Positions 39,311 through 48,266 of a DNA stretch of 64,000 nt are shown one piece after another. The stretch covers positions 1,364,001-1,428,000 of the forward strand of contig NZ_CP023690.1 of assembly GCF_008704795.1 (NCBI RefSeq). Reading direction: 5' to 3'. How positions within the stretch are numbered: position 1 is the first letter of the stretch; each line of letters starts with the position of its first letter. Under the pieces are notes generated by a model. It saw only the letters and a list, made by a program, of their open reading frames with translations, had not been told where the DNA came from and made no database searches. Made by a program: the position numbers and the translations under genes. The DNA is from Streptomyces spectabilis (lineage in GTDB: Bacteria; Actinomycetota; Actinomycetes; Streptomycetales; Streptomycetaceae).

Positions 39311-40723
39311 GTGAGTACGGACACACGGAACACCTCGGCCCCACCGGACGACAACACTCCCGGCCAGGGCGGTCTGGAGAAGGGGCTCCAGCGGCGGCAC
39401 ATGAACCTGATCGCCCTGGGCGGGGTGATCGGCGCCGGGCTCTTCGTGGGCAGCGGCGTGGTCGTGCGGCAGACCGGGCCCGCGGCCGTCCTCTCCTTCC
39501 TCGCCGCAGGCGTCCTGACCGTGCTCATCATGCGGATGCTCGCCGAGATGACGGTGGCCCGGCCCGCGCTCGGCTCGTTCTACGCCCATGTGCGCGAGAC
39601 GCTCGGCGCCCGGGCCGGGTTCGCCGTCGGGTGGCTGTACTGGTACTTCTTCGTGATCGTGGTCGCCGTGGAGGCGGTGGCGGGCGGGCGGATCGTCCGG
39701 CTGTGGCTGCCGGACGCGCCGCTGTGGGCGATCAGCCTCGTCCTGATGGCCCTGCTCACCGCGACGAACATGGTCTCCGCGCGCTCCTTCGGCGAGTTCG
39801 AGTACTGGTTCTCGTCCGTGAAGGTGCTCGCCATCGTGGTGTTCCTGTTCCTGGGCGCGCTGTACGTACTCGGGCTCTGGCCCGAGGCGTCCGGCGGCCT
39901 CGGCCACCTCACCGCGCACGGCGGCTTCGCGCCCGAGGGCGTGGGCGCGGTGCTCGCCGCCGTCGTGCCGTGCGTCGGGTTCTTCACCGGCGCGGAGATC
40001 GTGACCATCGCGGCGGCGGAGTCCACCGAGCCCGAGCGCGCCGTCGCGGCGGCGATCCGGTCGATCGTGCTGCGGGTCGTCGCGTTCTACGTCCTGTCGA
40101 TCCTCGTCGTCGTCGCGGTGGTGCCCTGGACCGACGAGGCCGTGGAGGTCAGTCCCTACGCGGCGGTCCTGGAGCGCCTCGACGTGCCCGCGGCGGCGAC
40201 CGTCATGAACGCGGTCGTGCTCGTGGCGGTCCTGTCCTGCCTCAACTCCGCGCTCTACACCTCGTCCCGGATGCTCTTCGCGCTCACGCGCGGCGGTGAC
40301 GCGCCGCGCGGCTTCACGCGGCTCAGCCGGGGCGGGGTGCCCCGCCGCGCGATCCTCGCGGGCACGTCCGTCGGCTACGCGTCGGTCGTCGCGGCGTGGA
40401 TCTCCCCCGACGTCGTCTTCCAGTTCCTCATCGACTCCTACGGCGCCATCGCGCTGTTCGTCTACCTGGCGATCGCCGTCGCCCAGCTGCGCATGCGCCG
40501 CACTCTGGAGCGCGAGGCCCCGGACCGGCTCACCCTGCGCATGTGGGGCTACCCGTGGCTGAGCCGCGTCACCATCGCCGCGATGGCGGCGGTCATCCTC
40601 GCCATGGCCTTCCTGCCCGACAGCCGGGCGCAGTTCTGGCTGAGCCTCCTGACGGTGGCGATCGTGCTCGGCGCGTACGAGGTGAGACGGCGGCACGGGG
40701 AACCGCAGGGCCGGAAGCTGTAG
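39311..40723 (+). CDS. amino-acid permease, GABA/APC family
   Basis: The 470-aa, 12-helix transporter starts at GTG 39311. A TAGCGT box at 39297-39302 is 8 nt before the start, so the message may be leaderless. The N-terminal signature is MNLIALGGVIGAGLFVGSG, typical of the APC/AAT family (GabP, AnsP, proline-type). EFEYWFSSVKVLAIVVFLFLG is also characteristic. It imports an amino acid by proton symport; specificity is unclear. Its neighbour, a cysteine hydrolase, could act on a transported amide, but the two genes may be independent. Confidence 0.92.
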   Translation: MSTDTRNTSAPPDDNTPGQGGLEKGLQRRHMNLIALGGVIGAGLFVGSGVVVRQTGPAAVLSFLAAGVLTVLIMRMLAEMTVARPALGSFYAHVRETLGARAGFAVGWLYWYFFVIVVAVEAVAGGRIVRLWLPDAPLWAISLVLMALLTATNMVSARSFGEFEYWFSSVKVLAIVVFLFLGALYVLGLWPEASGGLGHLTAHGGFAPEGVGAVLAAVVPCVGFFTGAEIVTIAAAESTEPERAVAAAIRSIVLRVVAFYVLSILVVVAVVPWTDEAVEVSPYAAVLERLDVPAAATVMNAVVLVAVLSCLNSALYTSSRMLFALTRGGDAPRGFTRLSRGGVPRRAILAGTSVGYASVVAAWISPDVVFQFLIDSYGAIALFVYLAIAVAQLRMRRTLEREAPDRLTLRMWGYPWLSRVTIAAMAAVILAMAFLPDSRAQFWLSLLTVAIVLGAYEVRRRHGEPQGRKL

Positions 40724-40842
40724 GTCCGCTGTCGGGGACGACAGGCCCGTTGTCGGCGGCCCGTCGGCGGGGTCCAGCACCGTTTCGCGGGACGGCCGAC
40801 CGGAGTCCACCGGGCGGCCCCGACCCGGAAAGGTGCCGCCCC

Positions 40843-41919
40843 ATGCCCACCCCCGTCACGATCGTCGGCGCCGGACTCGGCGGCCTCACGCTCGCCCGCG
40901 TCCTGCACCTCCACGGCATACCGGCCACGGTCCACGAGGCCGAGGACTCGCCGACGGCACGCGCACAGGGCGGACTGCTCGACATCCACGACTACAACGG
41001 GCAGCTCGCGCTCGCCGCGGCCGGCCTGATGGACGCGTTCCGCGGCATCGTCCTGGAGGGCCGCCAGGCCATGCGGGTCCTCGATCCGAACGGGGCCGTC
41101 CTGCACGAGACGGCGGACGACGGGACAGGGGGACGCCCCGAGGTGCAGCGCGGGGAACTGCGCCGGATCCTGCTCGACTCGCTCCCGCCCGGCACCGTGC
41201 GGTGGGGGCACAAGGTCAGCGGTGCCCGCGCCCTCGGCGACGGCCGCCACGAGGTGACGTTCGCCGACGGCGGCACCGTCGTCACCGGCCTGCTGGTCGG
41301 CGCGGACGGCGCCTGGTCACGCATCCGCCCGCTGCTCAGCGCCGCCGCCCCCGCGTACACAGGGAAATCGGTCGTCGAGACCTACCTCTTCCACGCCGAC
41401 ACCCGGCACCCGGCCACCGCGAAGGCGGTCGGCGGCGGGTCGGTGATCACGCTCACGCCGGGCAGGGAGATCTTCGCCCACCGCGAGACGGGCGACACCC
41501 TGCACGCCTACGTGGGACTTGAGGAGCCGCAGGACTGGTTCGACGCCCTCGACTTCGCCGACGCGGCCGCGACCACGGCACGGATCGCGCGGGAGTTCGC
41601 CGGCTGGGCGCCGGAGCTCACCGCGCTGATCACCGACACCGACACCCCGCCGGTCCTGCGCGCCCTCCACGCCCTGCCGGCCGGGCACCGTTGGGACCGG
41701 GTACCGGGCGTGACCCTCCTCGGCGACGCCGCCCACCTCGCGGCCCCGAACGGCGAGGGGGCCAACCTGGCCATGCTCGACGGCGCCGAACTCGGCCGGG
41801 CCATCGCCGCGCACCCCGACGACATCGAGACCGCGCTCACCGCGTACGAGCGGGCCATGTTCCCTCGCGGCGCCGAGGCTGCCACCATGCTGAAGACGAT
41901 CATCGAACAGGGGCAGTGA
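40843..41919 (+). CDS. FAD monooxygenase, TetX-like
   Basis: The 358-aa flavoprotein starts at ATG 40843. Its FAD motif is VTIVGAGLGGLTLARVLHLHG, the DG motif is LVGADGAWSRIRPLL and the GD motif is VTLLGDAAHLAAPNGEGANLA. The features LDIHDYNGQLALAAAGL and NGEGANLAMLDG are typical of the TetX tetracycline-destructase branch of class A monooxygenases. It is close in design to the enzyme at 61620-62768. The substrate is unknown, and resistance is not proven. It overlaps no neighbour; a hydrolase gene follows within about 30 bp. Confidence 0.9.
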   Translation: MPTPVTIVGAGLGGLTLARVLHLHGIPATVHEAEDSPTARAQGGLLDIHDYNGQLALAAAGLMDAFRGIVLEGRQAMRVLDPNGAVLHETADDGTGGRPEVQRGELRRILLDSLPPGTVRWGHKVSGARALGDGRHEVTFADGGTVVTGLLVGADGAWSRIRPLLSAAAPAYTGKSVVETYLFHADTRHPATAKAVGGGSVITLTPGREIFAHRETGDTLHAYVGLEEPQDWFDALDFADAAATTARIAREFAGWAPELTALITDTDTPPVLRALHALPAGHRWDRVPGVTLLGDAAHLAAPNGEGANLAMLDGAELGRAIAAHPDDIETALTAYERAMFPRGAEAATMLKTIIEQGQ

Positions 41920-41947
41920 GTTGACGGAGAAGCAGGGCGTCGCGCCG

Positions 41948-42778
41948 ATGACCGACGCGGCTCGCATCCACTGGACGGCGCTGGGCGAGCGGACCGGGCA
42001 GCCACCCGTCGTCCTGCTGCACGGCGGCCCCGGCCTGCCGGACTACCTGGGCCCCGTCGCCGCGACGGTCGCGGACCTCGCGCCCGTGTACCGCTACGAC
42101 CAGCGCGGCACGGGCCGGTCCCCCTGGTACGGCCGTCACACGCTCGCCCGGCACGTCGCCGACCTCACCGAGCTCCTCGACGCCTGGGGCGCGGCATCGG
42201 CGGTGCTGATCGGGCACTCCTACGGCGCCGACCTGGCCAGCCGGTTCTGTCTGGCCCATCCGGACCGGGTGGCCGGGATGCTGCTGCTGTGCGGGCCGTT
42301 CGTCGGCGACTGGCGCGCGGGCGACCGGGCGGCACGCGACCGCCGCATGTCCGCGGCCCAGCAGTCCCGGCTCCGTGCCCTACTGGGGCTCGCGCGCCGC
42401 ACGGAGGACCAGGAGGTCGAGTTGCTCACCCTGTCCTGGTTCACCGACCACGCCGACCCCGAACGCGGTTGGCACTGGGCCGCCCAGGACGCCCGGCAGC
42501 GGCGGCCCGTCAACTGGGTCATGAACCGCGAACTCGGCGGGGCGGGGCGCGCGGACCCGCTCGACCAGCACCTCGACGCCCTGCGCCGCTGCCTGCCCGC
42601 CCGCGTGGAGATCCTCGGCGGCACCGAGGACCCCCGCCCGCTGTCGGCCCTCGAAGCCCTGGCACTCCGGCTCGACGTGCCGCTGACCCGGGTCGACGGG
42701 GCTGGTCATGAGCCGTGGCTGGAGCGGCCGGAGGCGGTGCGGGAGGTGCTTCGGGGGTTCGTACGGGGGCGGGGGTAG
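41948..42778 (+). CDS. alpha/beta hydrolase (proline-iminopeptidase-like)
   Basis: The 276-aa protein is placed at ATG 41948 (MTDAARIHWTALGER); a TTG at 41921, one base after the monooxygenase stop, would add nine residues. The oxyanion motif is LLHGGPGLPDY, the nucleophile elbow GHSYGADLAS and the histidine GAGHEPWLE, with the acid in EILGGTEDPRPL. HGGPG plus a lid domain place it near proline iminopeptidases and related hydrolases. It probably forms a unit with the monooxygenase. Its 3' end overlaps the convergent NLR-like gene by 73 bp. Confidence 0.87.
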   Translation: MTDAARIHWTALGERTGQPPVVLLHGGPGLPDYLGPVAATVADLAPVYRYDQRGTGRSPWYGRHTLARHVADLTELLDAWGAASAVLIGHSYGADLASRFCLAHPDRVAGMLLLCGPFVGDWRAGDRAARDRRMSAAQQSRLRALLGLARRTEDQEVELLTLSWFTDHADPERGWHWAAQDARQRRPVNWVMNRELGGAGRADPLDQHLDALRRCLPARVEILGGTEDPRPLSALEALALRLDVPLTRVDGAGHEPWLERPEAVREVLRGFVRGRG

Positions 42779-45684
42779 CGGGTGACGGCGCCGGGCGGGA
42801 AGTGTTCGGCGCCGGTCACTTCCTCTGCGTTGTGAAGGGTGACGGTCAGGTCGGGCATGCCGCGCAAGGGGGTGAGGTCGACCTTCCGGTGCTCGTTCCA
42901 GCAGTAGATCTCCAACGTCGTGAGGTTGGGCAGGGCGCTTCGCACACGTGCGAGGTCGCCGACGCCATCACTGCAATTCAGCATCAGGCTCCGGATCTGC
43001 GGTGCCGGTGGCAGTTGTTCGAGCATGGCCATACCGGCCTCGAGTTGCAGCATGAGTCGGTTCAGGCATGGCAGCGACGCCGCCAGACGCAGTCCGTCGA
43101 CAGAACCACACAGGTTCAGAGTGGACAGGCCCGCCCACCGGCCGATCCCGTCCAGCGTGCCGAGGCACTTGCACGCCCTGTCGCCGAGCATGAGGCTGTC
43201 CAGACCCACATGGATCGGAAGCGTCCGCAGAGCCCCGGGCTCAAGATCCACGTTGAGTGCCAGAAACTCCAGGTCCGGCAGATGCTGAAGCCCCGCCCCA
43301 CCTTGCATGCGTTCTCCGCTGAGGTAGAAGCGCCTGATGTTCGCACGAGCCAGGGCGGAGAAGTCCGTGAGATTGTCGCAGTCGGTCAGACTCGCATATT
43401 CCAAAGAAGGGAACGATCGGAGGAGTTCCACGTCTCGCAGCACGGAATTGCTCACGAGGTACAGCATGCGAAGCCTTTCCGGGTTACCCGCCGACACGAT
43501 GTCGCTGGCCGTGAAGTCGCCGTGGAAGTGAAGGCCCTGGGGCGGGGTCAAGGTGTGCAGCAAAGACAGCTGCTCCGGCGAGTGGATGTCCAAAAGGCTG
43601 AGACTGGGCATGTGGCCCAGGACTTCCTGGGCATAGTCAGCCGTGTCGAAGCTGTGCCAGCTCGACTGCAGGACGTTGCGTACCCTGAGGACCGCACTCG
43701 TCCGGAACTTCTTCATGACCGTGAGGGCCGCGTCGCCGCCGATGAAGCTGGCTGTGCGGACAACCGCATCCGCCTCGTCGTCCTCTAGGCCCTCCGGCCC
43801 GGGAAGCAGATCCAAGATGACCGGCCCGACTTCCGCCAACGCCCGCGCCTCCGCGTCGCTGCGCGGCGGCAGCAAGTCCGCCGTGCGCCCCCGCACCTCC
43901 TCCCGCACCACCGGATCCAGCTCCGTCGCGTACTCGAGGCAAGCCGTGGCCAACAGGTGCAGCCGCACCCGGTGTTTGGCCACGCGGTCGCCCCGGGCGA
44001 TCAGGCGGCGCAGGAGGCCGGCGCGTTCGGCGGGGCGGGCGTGGGCGACGGCCATGCGGAGGACGTCCTCCCAGCGGTCGTCGTGGGCGTTGCGGACGAG
44101 GAGGGGGATGTCGCGCGCTTCGACGGCGGCCTTGGCGCCGAGGTAGTCCTGGAAGGTGCGGTGGACGAAATCCACGGTGTCCGCGCTGGGCTGGCGGAGC
44201 AGCCCCGAGCGGGCGAGGAGGTGGGTGAGGACGCCCTCCGCGTCGGCCTGCCGGGCGACGTGCGGCATCGCGGGCAGCGCACCGGCGATCAGGTCGACGG
44301 CGGTGTCCTGGTCGAGTTCGTCCTGGCCGTTGCGGATGAGCCAGTAGGCGAGGCGTTGCAGGATCTGGACGCTCTGGTGCTCGGTGAGGCCAAGGCCCTC
44401 GGGGGCGTCGATGTCGCGTTCGCGGTCGCGCCGGTGCAGCAGCATGGACAGGGCGGCGTCGTACAACTCCATGCGGCCGTGCGGCAGATGACCGCGCCGG
44501 TCGCGGTGGAGCGCGCAGACCAGGGCGCACAGCAGCGGCGTGGTGGTCAGACGGGACAGCTCGCGCTGCGAGCGCACGGTGTCCTTGAGCGACTCCCCGA
44601 GCGCGGCGAGGTGGTCGCGCTCCTGCGTGCTCGCGGCGTCGGCGGCGGCCGCGTCGTGCCAGCGGGTCAGGAACACCGCCACGTCCCGGCCGCCCATCGG
44701 CCGTACGGTCAGCTCGGCGAAGCCGCCGTCGGCGAGCCAGCCCTCGGGCACGGCGGAGGGCCGGGTCGTCACCACGTACGCGGCGCGCGGATAGGCCGCG
44801 AGCAGCTCGTGGAGCCACTGCCGGGTCCGGGCGCGCTGCGCCTGCGGCACCTCGTCGAGGCCGTCGACGAGCAGCAGCCCCCGGCCGTCGAGGAGGACCT
44901 GGTCGGCCCAGCCGGGCGGCTGGGCGTCCTCGCGCGGGCAGCCGGTGGCGGCCAGGTACTCGTGCGGGGCGGGCAGTTCACCGCGCCTGACCAGGGTCCG
45001 CAGGGGCAGCACGAACGGCAGGCAGTCCTTCAAGTGGGCCAGTTCGCCGGGGAGTTCACGGCGTGCGGCGGCGACCGCGAGCCACTGCAACAGGGTGGTC
45101 TTGCCGCTGCCCGCGAGGCCCCGTACCAGCGTCCGCAGCCGTCCCGCGAGGGCCTGCTCGGCGCGCTCGACGCTCACCGCAGCCCCGTCGACGCGGTCGA
45201 CGCCGTAGGCGCCCGGCGGGAGCCCGTGGGCGGGCGTGGCGAACTCCAGGCTGAGGTAGGCGGCGTCCAGCGGCCAGCAGTTCCGCTCCGGCCGCGACAG
45301 GTCCAGGCCGATCACCGAGAGCTGCCCGTACCGGTGGGCGACGTACGTCCGGTACCACGCCTCGAACCGCTCCCGCGCGCCGGAAGAGCCGACGGTGGCG
45401 GCCTCGGCCGGGGCGGCGGGCGGTACGGCCCGGTCGCGGAGCCGCAGCAGTTCCTCCGGGTCACCGCCGAGCGCGGCGGCCAGCGCCGCCACCGTCGCGT
45501 CGGTCGGCACCCCCGTGCCGTTCAGGGCCTGACTCACGGTCGTCCGGCCAAGGCCGGCCCGCCGGGAGAGCGTGATCATCGAGAGGCGCCGCCGCGCCCG
45601 CAGGCTCCGCAGCCGCGCCTTCAGGTCAGCCAGTGGCTCCAACGGCCCCGGCCCGTCCCCGCTCTCCCCCACCGGCCCCTCCAC
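42706..45684 (-). CDS. Xre-NACHT-LRR protein (bacterial NLR-like STAND ATPase)
   Basis: The 992-aa protein starts at ATG 45684. Residues about 20-85 are an Xre-type HTH (SMITLSRRAGLGRTTVSQAL). The NACHT ATPase follows with Walker A GLAGSGKTT (189-197) and Walker B LLLVDGLDE (270-278). A winged/helical region reaches about residue 640. The C-terminal 300 residues are leucine-rich repeats (LPDLEFLALNVDLEPGALRT, LPNLTTLEIYC). Tripartite STAND proteins like this are the bacterial counterparts of NLR immune receptors, and bNACHT relatives defend against phage; here the effector slot is a DNA-binding domain, so transcriptional output is equally possible. The LRR part is clearly less GC-rich than the rest, which suggests a different origin or faster evolution. 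Confidence 0.88.
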   Translation of the reverse strand: MEGPVGESGDGPGPLEPLADLKARLRSLRARRRLSMITLSRRAGLGRTTVSQALNGTGVPTDATVAALAAALGGDPEELLRLRDRAVPPAAPAEAATVGSSGARERFEAWYRTYVAHRYGQLSVIGLDLSRPERNCWPLDAAYLSLEFATPAHGLPPGAYGVDRVDGAAVSVERAEQALAGRLRTLVRGLAGSGKTTLLQWLAVAAARRELPGELAHLKDCLPFVLPLRTLVRRGELPAPHEYLAATGCPREDAQPPGWADQVLLDGRGLLLVDGLDEVPQAQRARTRQWLHELLAAYPRAAYVVTTRPSAVPEGWLADGGFAELTVRPMGGRDVAVFLTRWHDAAAADAASTQERDHLAALGESLKDTVRSQRELSRLTTTPLLCALVCALHRDRRGHLPHGRMELYDAALSMLLHRRDRERDIDAPEGLGLTEHQSVQILQRLAYWLIRNGQDELDQDTAVDLIAGALPAMPHVARQADAEGVLTHLLARSGLLRQPSADTVDFVHRTFQDYLGAKAAVEARDIPLLVRNAHDDRWEDVLRMAVAHARPAERAGLLRRLIARGDRVAKHRVRLHLLATACLEYATELDPVVREEVRGRTADLLPPRSDAEARALAEVGPVILDLLPGPEGLEDDEADAVVRTASFIGGDAALTVMKKFRTSAVLRVRNVLQSSWHSFDTADYAQEVLGHMPSLSLLDIHSPEQLSLLHTLTPPQGLHFHGDFTASDIVSAGNPERLRMLYLVSNSVLRDVELLRSFPSLEYASLTDCDNLTDFSALARANIRRFYLSGERMQGGAGLQHLPDLEFLALNVDLEPGALRTLPIHVGLDSLMLGDRACKCLGTLDGIGRWAGLSTLNLCGSVDGLRLAASLPCLNRLMLQLEAGMAMLEQLPPAPQIRSLMLNCSDGVGDLARVRSALPNLTTLEIYCWNEHRKVDLTPLRGMPDLTVTLHNAEEVTGAEHFPPGAVTRYPRPRTNPRSTSRTASGRSSHGS

Positions 45685-45706
45685 GGACAGCGCCCCCTCG
45701 TCGTTC

Positions 45707-45726
45707 GGACCTGTTCATCTTGGTCC
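45707..45726. promoter_or_regulatory. inverted repeat before the NLR-like gene
   Basis: GGACC (45707-45711) and GGTCC (45722-45726) flank 10 bp, inside a broader GTTC/GAAC dyad. It lies 23 bp upstream of the ATG. The Xre domain of the protein itself is a plausible binder. Confidence 0.4.
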
Positions 45727-45805
45727 AACTGAACGTCGCCGTACGGGACTTCGGACATCTTCCTTCCCATCGGGCATCCGCTCCTCACGGGAAGGAACCT
45801 CCCTC

Positions 45806-46018
45806 ATGACCTCCACCCCCGCCCCCTGGGCCCTGCTGGCCCTCGCGCTGGTCGCGGCGGTCCTCGTCGCGCTCCTCGCCGCCGTCGCCACCGCGCTGCT
45901 CGCCCGCTGGGACGGCGCGTCCGTGCCCGCCGCCCTGCTGCGCGCGGGCGGTGCCTTCGGAGCGACGCTGACCCTGGTCGCGGCGCTGCTCGCGCTGTTC
46001 CTCCAGGGGTCGGCATAG
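45806..46018 (+). CDS. small two-helix membrane protein
   Basis: The 70-aa protein starts at ATG 45806 with GGAAGGA upstream. It consists of two hydrophobic segments (WALLALALVAAVLVALLAAV and GGAFGATLTLVAALLALFL) joined by a loop with ARWDGASVPAALLRAGG. No known family is recognised. It is divergent from the NLR-like gene, 121 bp apart. Small membrane proteins next to STAND ATPases are sometimes functional partners, but here this is only positional. Confidence 0.7.
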   Translation: MTSTPAPWALLALALVAAVLVALLAAVATALLARWDGASVPAALLRAGGAFGATLTLVAALLALFLQGSA

Positions 46019-46028
46019 TCCCGGCGGC

Positions 46029-46063
46029 TTGACACCCACAAACATGGGATGTTCCCATGTTTG
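46029..46063 (+). promoter_or_regulatory. consensus -35 plus 11-bp palindromic operator
   Basis: TTGACA (46029-46034) is a perfect -35 box. It is followed at once by CAAACATGGGA (46039-46049), TGT, and the exact complement TCCCATGTTTG (46053-46063). The palindrome fills the spacer and -10 region. Located before the FadR-type gene, it is a strong candidate for GntR autoregulation. Confidence 0.75.
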
Positions 46064-46065
46064 GG

Positions 46066-46116
46066 CATCCAGGAGAGACGTGCGTCCAGAAGAGATGCGC
46101 GTCCAGGAGAGAACCG
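46066..46116 (+). repeat. three tandem 17-bp repeats in the GntR leader
   Basis: CATCCAGGAGAGACGTG, CGTCCAGAAGAGATGCG and CGTCCAGGAGAGAACCG follow each other without gaps between the operator and the start codon at 46139. Each contains a Shine-Dalgarno-like GGAGA or GAAGA core. Confidence 0.85.
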
Positions 46117-46138
46117 TTCGGCAGAGAGGCCCCGACCG

Positions 46139-46885
46139 ATGCCGCTGCGCACCACCGCACGGACCAACCTCGTCGATCTCGTGATCGCCCAGATGGAGAG
46201 CCTCATCGCCGACGGCGAGTGGCCGGTCGGGGCGAAGATCCCGGCCGAGCCGCAGCTCGTGGAGCAGCTCTCCGTCGGCCGCAACACCGTGCGGGAGGCC
46301 GTCCGCGCCCTGGTGCACACCGGGATGCTCGAACCCCGCCAGGGCGACGGCACCTATGTGCGCGCGAGCAGCGGTCTCGGCGCGGCGGTGCAGCGGCGGC
46401 TGCGCGAGGCGGGCGACCTGGAGGCGTACGAGGTGCGGGCGTCCCTGGAGCGGGACGCCGCGCGGTACGCGGCCGAGCGCCGCACCCCGGAGGACCTCGA
46501 CGTGCTGCGGACGGCCCTCGCCGAGCGCGGCCGGGCCTGGGAGGCCGGTGACATCGACGCGTTCATCGACGCGGACATGGCCTTCCACCGGGCGGTGGCG
46601 GACGCCGCCCACAACAGCGTCCTCGCCGATCTGTACGGGCACCTCAGCGACGCGCTGCGCTCGACCCTCCAGTCGGTGGTCGGCGCCCCGGTCCCCGAGG
46701 CCGTACGCCACCAGATCGGCGCCCACCAGGCGATCCTCGACGCCATCGAGGCGCGGGATCCGGCCGCGGCCGAGTCGGCCGTGCTCGCCCACCTGGCCGA
46801 GGGCATGGCCGCGCTGCGCGAGCGGCCGCTGGACGGCCCCGGCGCGGACGACGCGGACGCGGACACCCCCGCGTCCGCCCACTGA
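46139..46885 (+). CDS. FadR-type GntR regulator
   Basis: The 248-aa protein starts at ATG 46139. The N-terminal winged helix is ESLIADGEWPVGAKIPAEPQ followed by SVGRNTVREAVRALVHTGMLE. The C-terminal FCD domain has the metal-site pattern: Asp and His in DADMAFHRAVADAAHN, and further histidines near VRHQIGAHQAILDAIE. FCD proteins sense carboxylates or amino acids. It is followed after 26 bp by a CynX-type transporter on the same strand, most likely co-transcribed and controlled through the palindrome at 46039-46063. Confidence 0.92.
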   Translation: MPLRTTARTNLVDLVIAQMESLIADGEWPVGAKIPAEPQLVEQLSVGRNTVREAVRALVHTGMLEPRQGDGTYVRASSGLGAAVQRRLREAGDLEAYEVRASLERDAARYAAERRTPEDLDVLRTALAERGRAWEAGDIDAFIDADMAFHRAVADAAHNSVLADLYGHLSDALRSTLQSVVGAPVPEAVRHQIGAHQAILDAIEARDPAAAESAVLAHLAEGMAALRERPLDGPGADDADADTPASAH

Positions 46886-46911
46886 CACCCCACCCCTTCA
46901 GGAGACACGGC

Positions 46912-48192
46912 ATGCGCAGGGAAGCGCCCGCCGCCACGGCCACCGTGGCGCGGGACGACGACACCATCGACACGGCGCCCGGTCAGGCCCCGCACGGCCC
47001 GCACGGCGTCACCGGGCGCCGCGCCCTGTACCTCGGTCTCGGGGTCGTCCTGCTCGCCCTGAACCTGCGCCCCGCGCTGGTCGCCGTCTCCCCGCTGGCG
47101 GACGTCATCCGGGACGACAGCGGCATGTCGGCCACGGCCACCAGCCTGCTCACCGCCCTTCCCCTGCTCTGCTTCGGCCTGCTCGCGCCGGTCGCGCCGG
47201 GCCTCGGCCGCCGCTTCGGCATGGAGCGCTCGCTGTTCGGCACCATGGCGCTGATCTGCGCGGGCACCGCGCTGCGGATGCTGGACTCGGTGGTCGCCCT
47301 GTTCGCGGGCACGGTCGTCATCGGCGCGGGCATAGCCGTCGCCAACGTGCTCCTGCCCGGCCTGATCAAGCGGGACTTCCCGGGGCGCGCCGGTCTGATG
47401 ACGGGCCTGTACTCGATGTCGCTGTTCGGCGGCGCCGCGCTCGCGGCCGGTGTCACGCTGCCGGTGCGGGACGCCTCGGGCATGGACTGGCGGACCACGC
47501 TCGCCTGTTGGGGCGCCCTCGCCGTGCTCGCCCTCGTGGTGTGGCTGCCGCAGGTGCGCTCGCGCACCCGCGTCGGCGCGGCGGCGGCCCGGCAGGCGGC
47601 GCACCCGGTGCGCGGCCTGTGGCGCTCGCCCCTGGCCTGGCAGGTCACCGCGTACATGGGTCTGCAGTCGCTGAACTACTACGCCGCCGCTGCCTGGCTG
47701 CCGACCCTGCTCCAGGACTCGGGGATGAGCGCGGGTGACGCCGGGTGGATGCTGTCGTTCTCGGCGCTGCTCGGCATCACGGGCTCGTTCGTGACCCCGG
47801 TGGTCGTCGGCGGGCGGCTCAGCGCGGCGCGGCTCGCGACGCTCGGCGCGGTCCTGTGCGCGGCCGGGTACGCGGGCCTCCTCGCCGCCCCGGTCGGCGG
47901 CGCGTACGTGTGGATGAGCCTGCTCGGGCTCGGCCAGGGCGCGGCGATCAGCCTCGCGCTGCTGTTCCTCGTGCAGCGGGCGCCGGACGCCCGGCACGTC
48001 GCGCAGCTGTCCAGCATGGCGCAGTGCTTCGGCTACGTCCTGGCCGCCACCGGGCCCGCCATCCTGGGCGCCGTGCACGACGTGTCCCACGACTGGACGA
48101 TCCCGGTCGTCGTCCTCCTGGTGCTGCTCGTCCCGCAGGTCGTGGTGGGCCTCGGCGCGGCCCGCGACGGGCACGTGCGCGGCACGGCGTAG
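46912..48192 (+). CDS. MFS transporter, CynX/NimT type
   Basis: The 426-aa 12-helix transporter starts at ATG 46912 behind AGGAGA. The early signature LALNLRPALVAVSPLADVIR is diagnostic of the CynX/NimT group (cyanate, 2-nitroimidazole and similar small compounds). A second signature is the LNYYAAAAWLPTLLQDSGMS region. Coupled to the GntR gene upstream, it probably moves the regulator's ligand or a related small anion. A long terminator follows its stop. Confidence 0.9.
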   Translation: MRREAPAATATVARDDDTIDTAPGQAPHGPHGVTGRRALYLGLGVVLLALNLRPALVAVSPLADVIRDDSGMSATATSLLTALPLLCFGLLAPVAPGLGRRFGMERSLFGTMALICAGTALRMLDSVVALFAGTVVIGAGIAVANVLLPGLIKRDFPGRAGLMTGLYSMSLFGGAALAAGVTLPVRDASGMDWRTTLACWGALAVLALVVWLPQVRSRTRVGAAAARQAAHPVRGLWRSPLAWQVTAYMGLQSLNYYAAAAWLPTLLQDSGMSAGDAGWMLSFSALLGITGSFVTPVVVGGRLSAARLATLGAVLCAAGYAGLLAAPVGGAYVWMSLLGLGQGAAISLALLFLVQRAPDARHVAQLSSMAQCFGYVLAATGPAILGAVHDVSHDWTIPVVVLLVLLVPQVVVGLGAARDGHVRGTA

Positions 48193-48198
48193 AGCGTG

Positions 48199-48247
48199 CG
48201 AACACCCCTGTGGGGCGGGCCTGTCCGGCCCGCCCCACAGGGGTTCG
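48199..48247. terminator. long bidirectional terminator
   Basis: A 17-bp perfect stem (48205-48221 with 48227-48243, loop TGTCC) is extended by CGAA/TTCG past a 2-nt bulge. It separates the convergent CynX and DUF11 genes. Confidence 0.9.
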
Positions 48248-48266
48248 TACTGACGCCGGAAGGGCG

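Noticed and set aside
43957..45732. A 591-codon open frame antisense to the NLR-like gene
   Set aside because: It is a frame shadow; it lies opposite the NACHT ATPase and has no recognisable sequence of its own.
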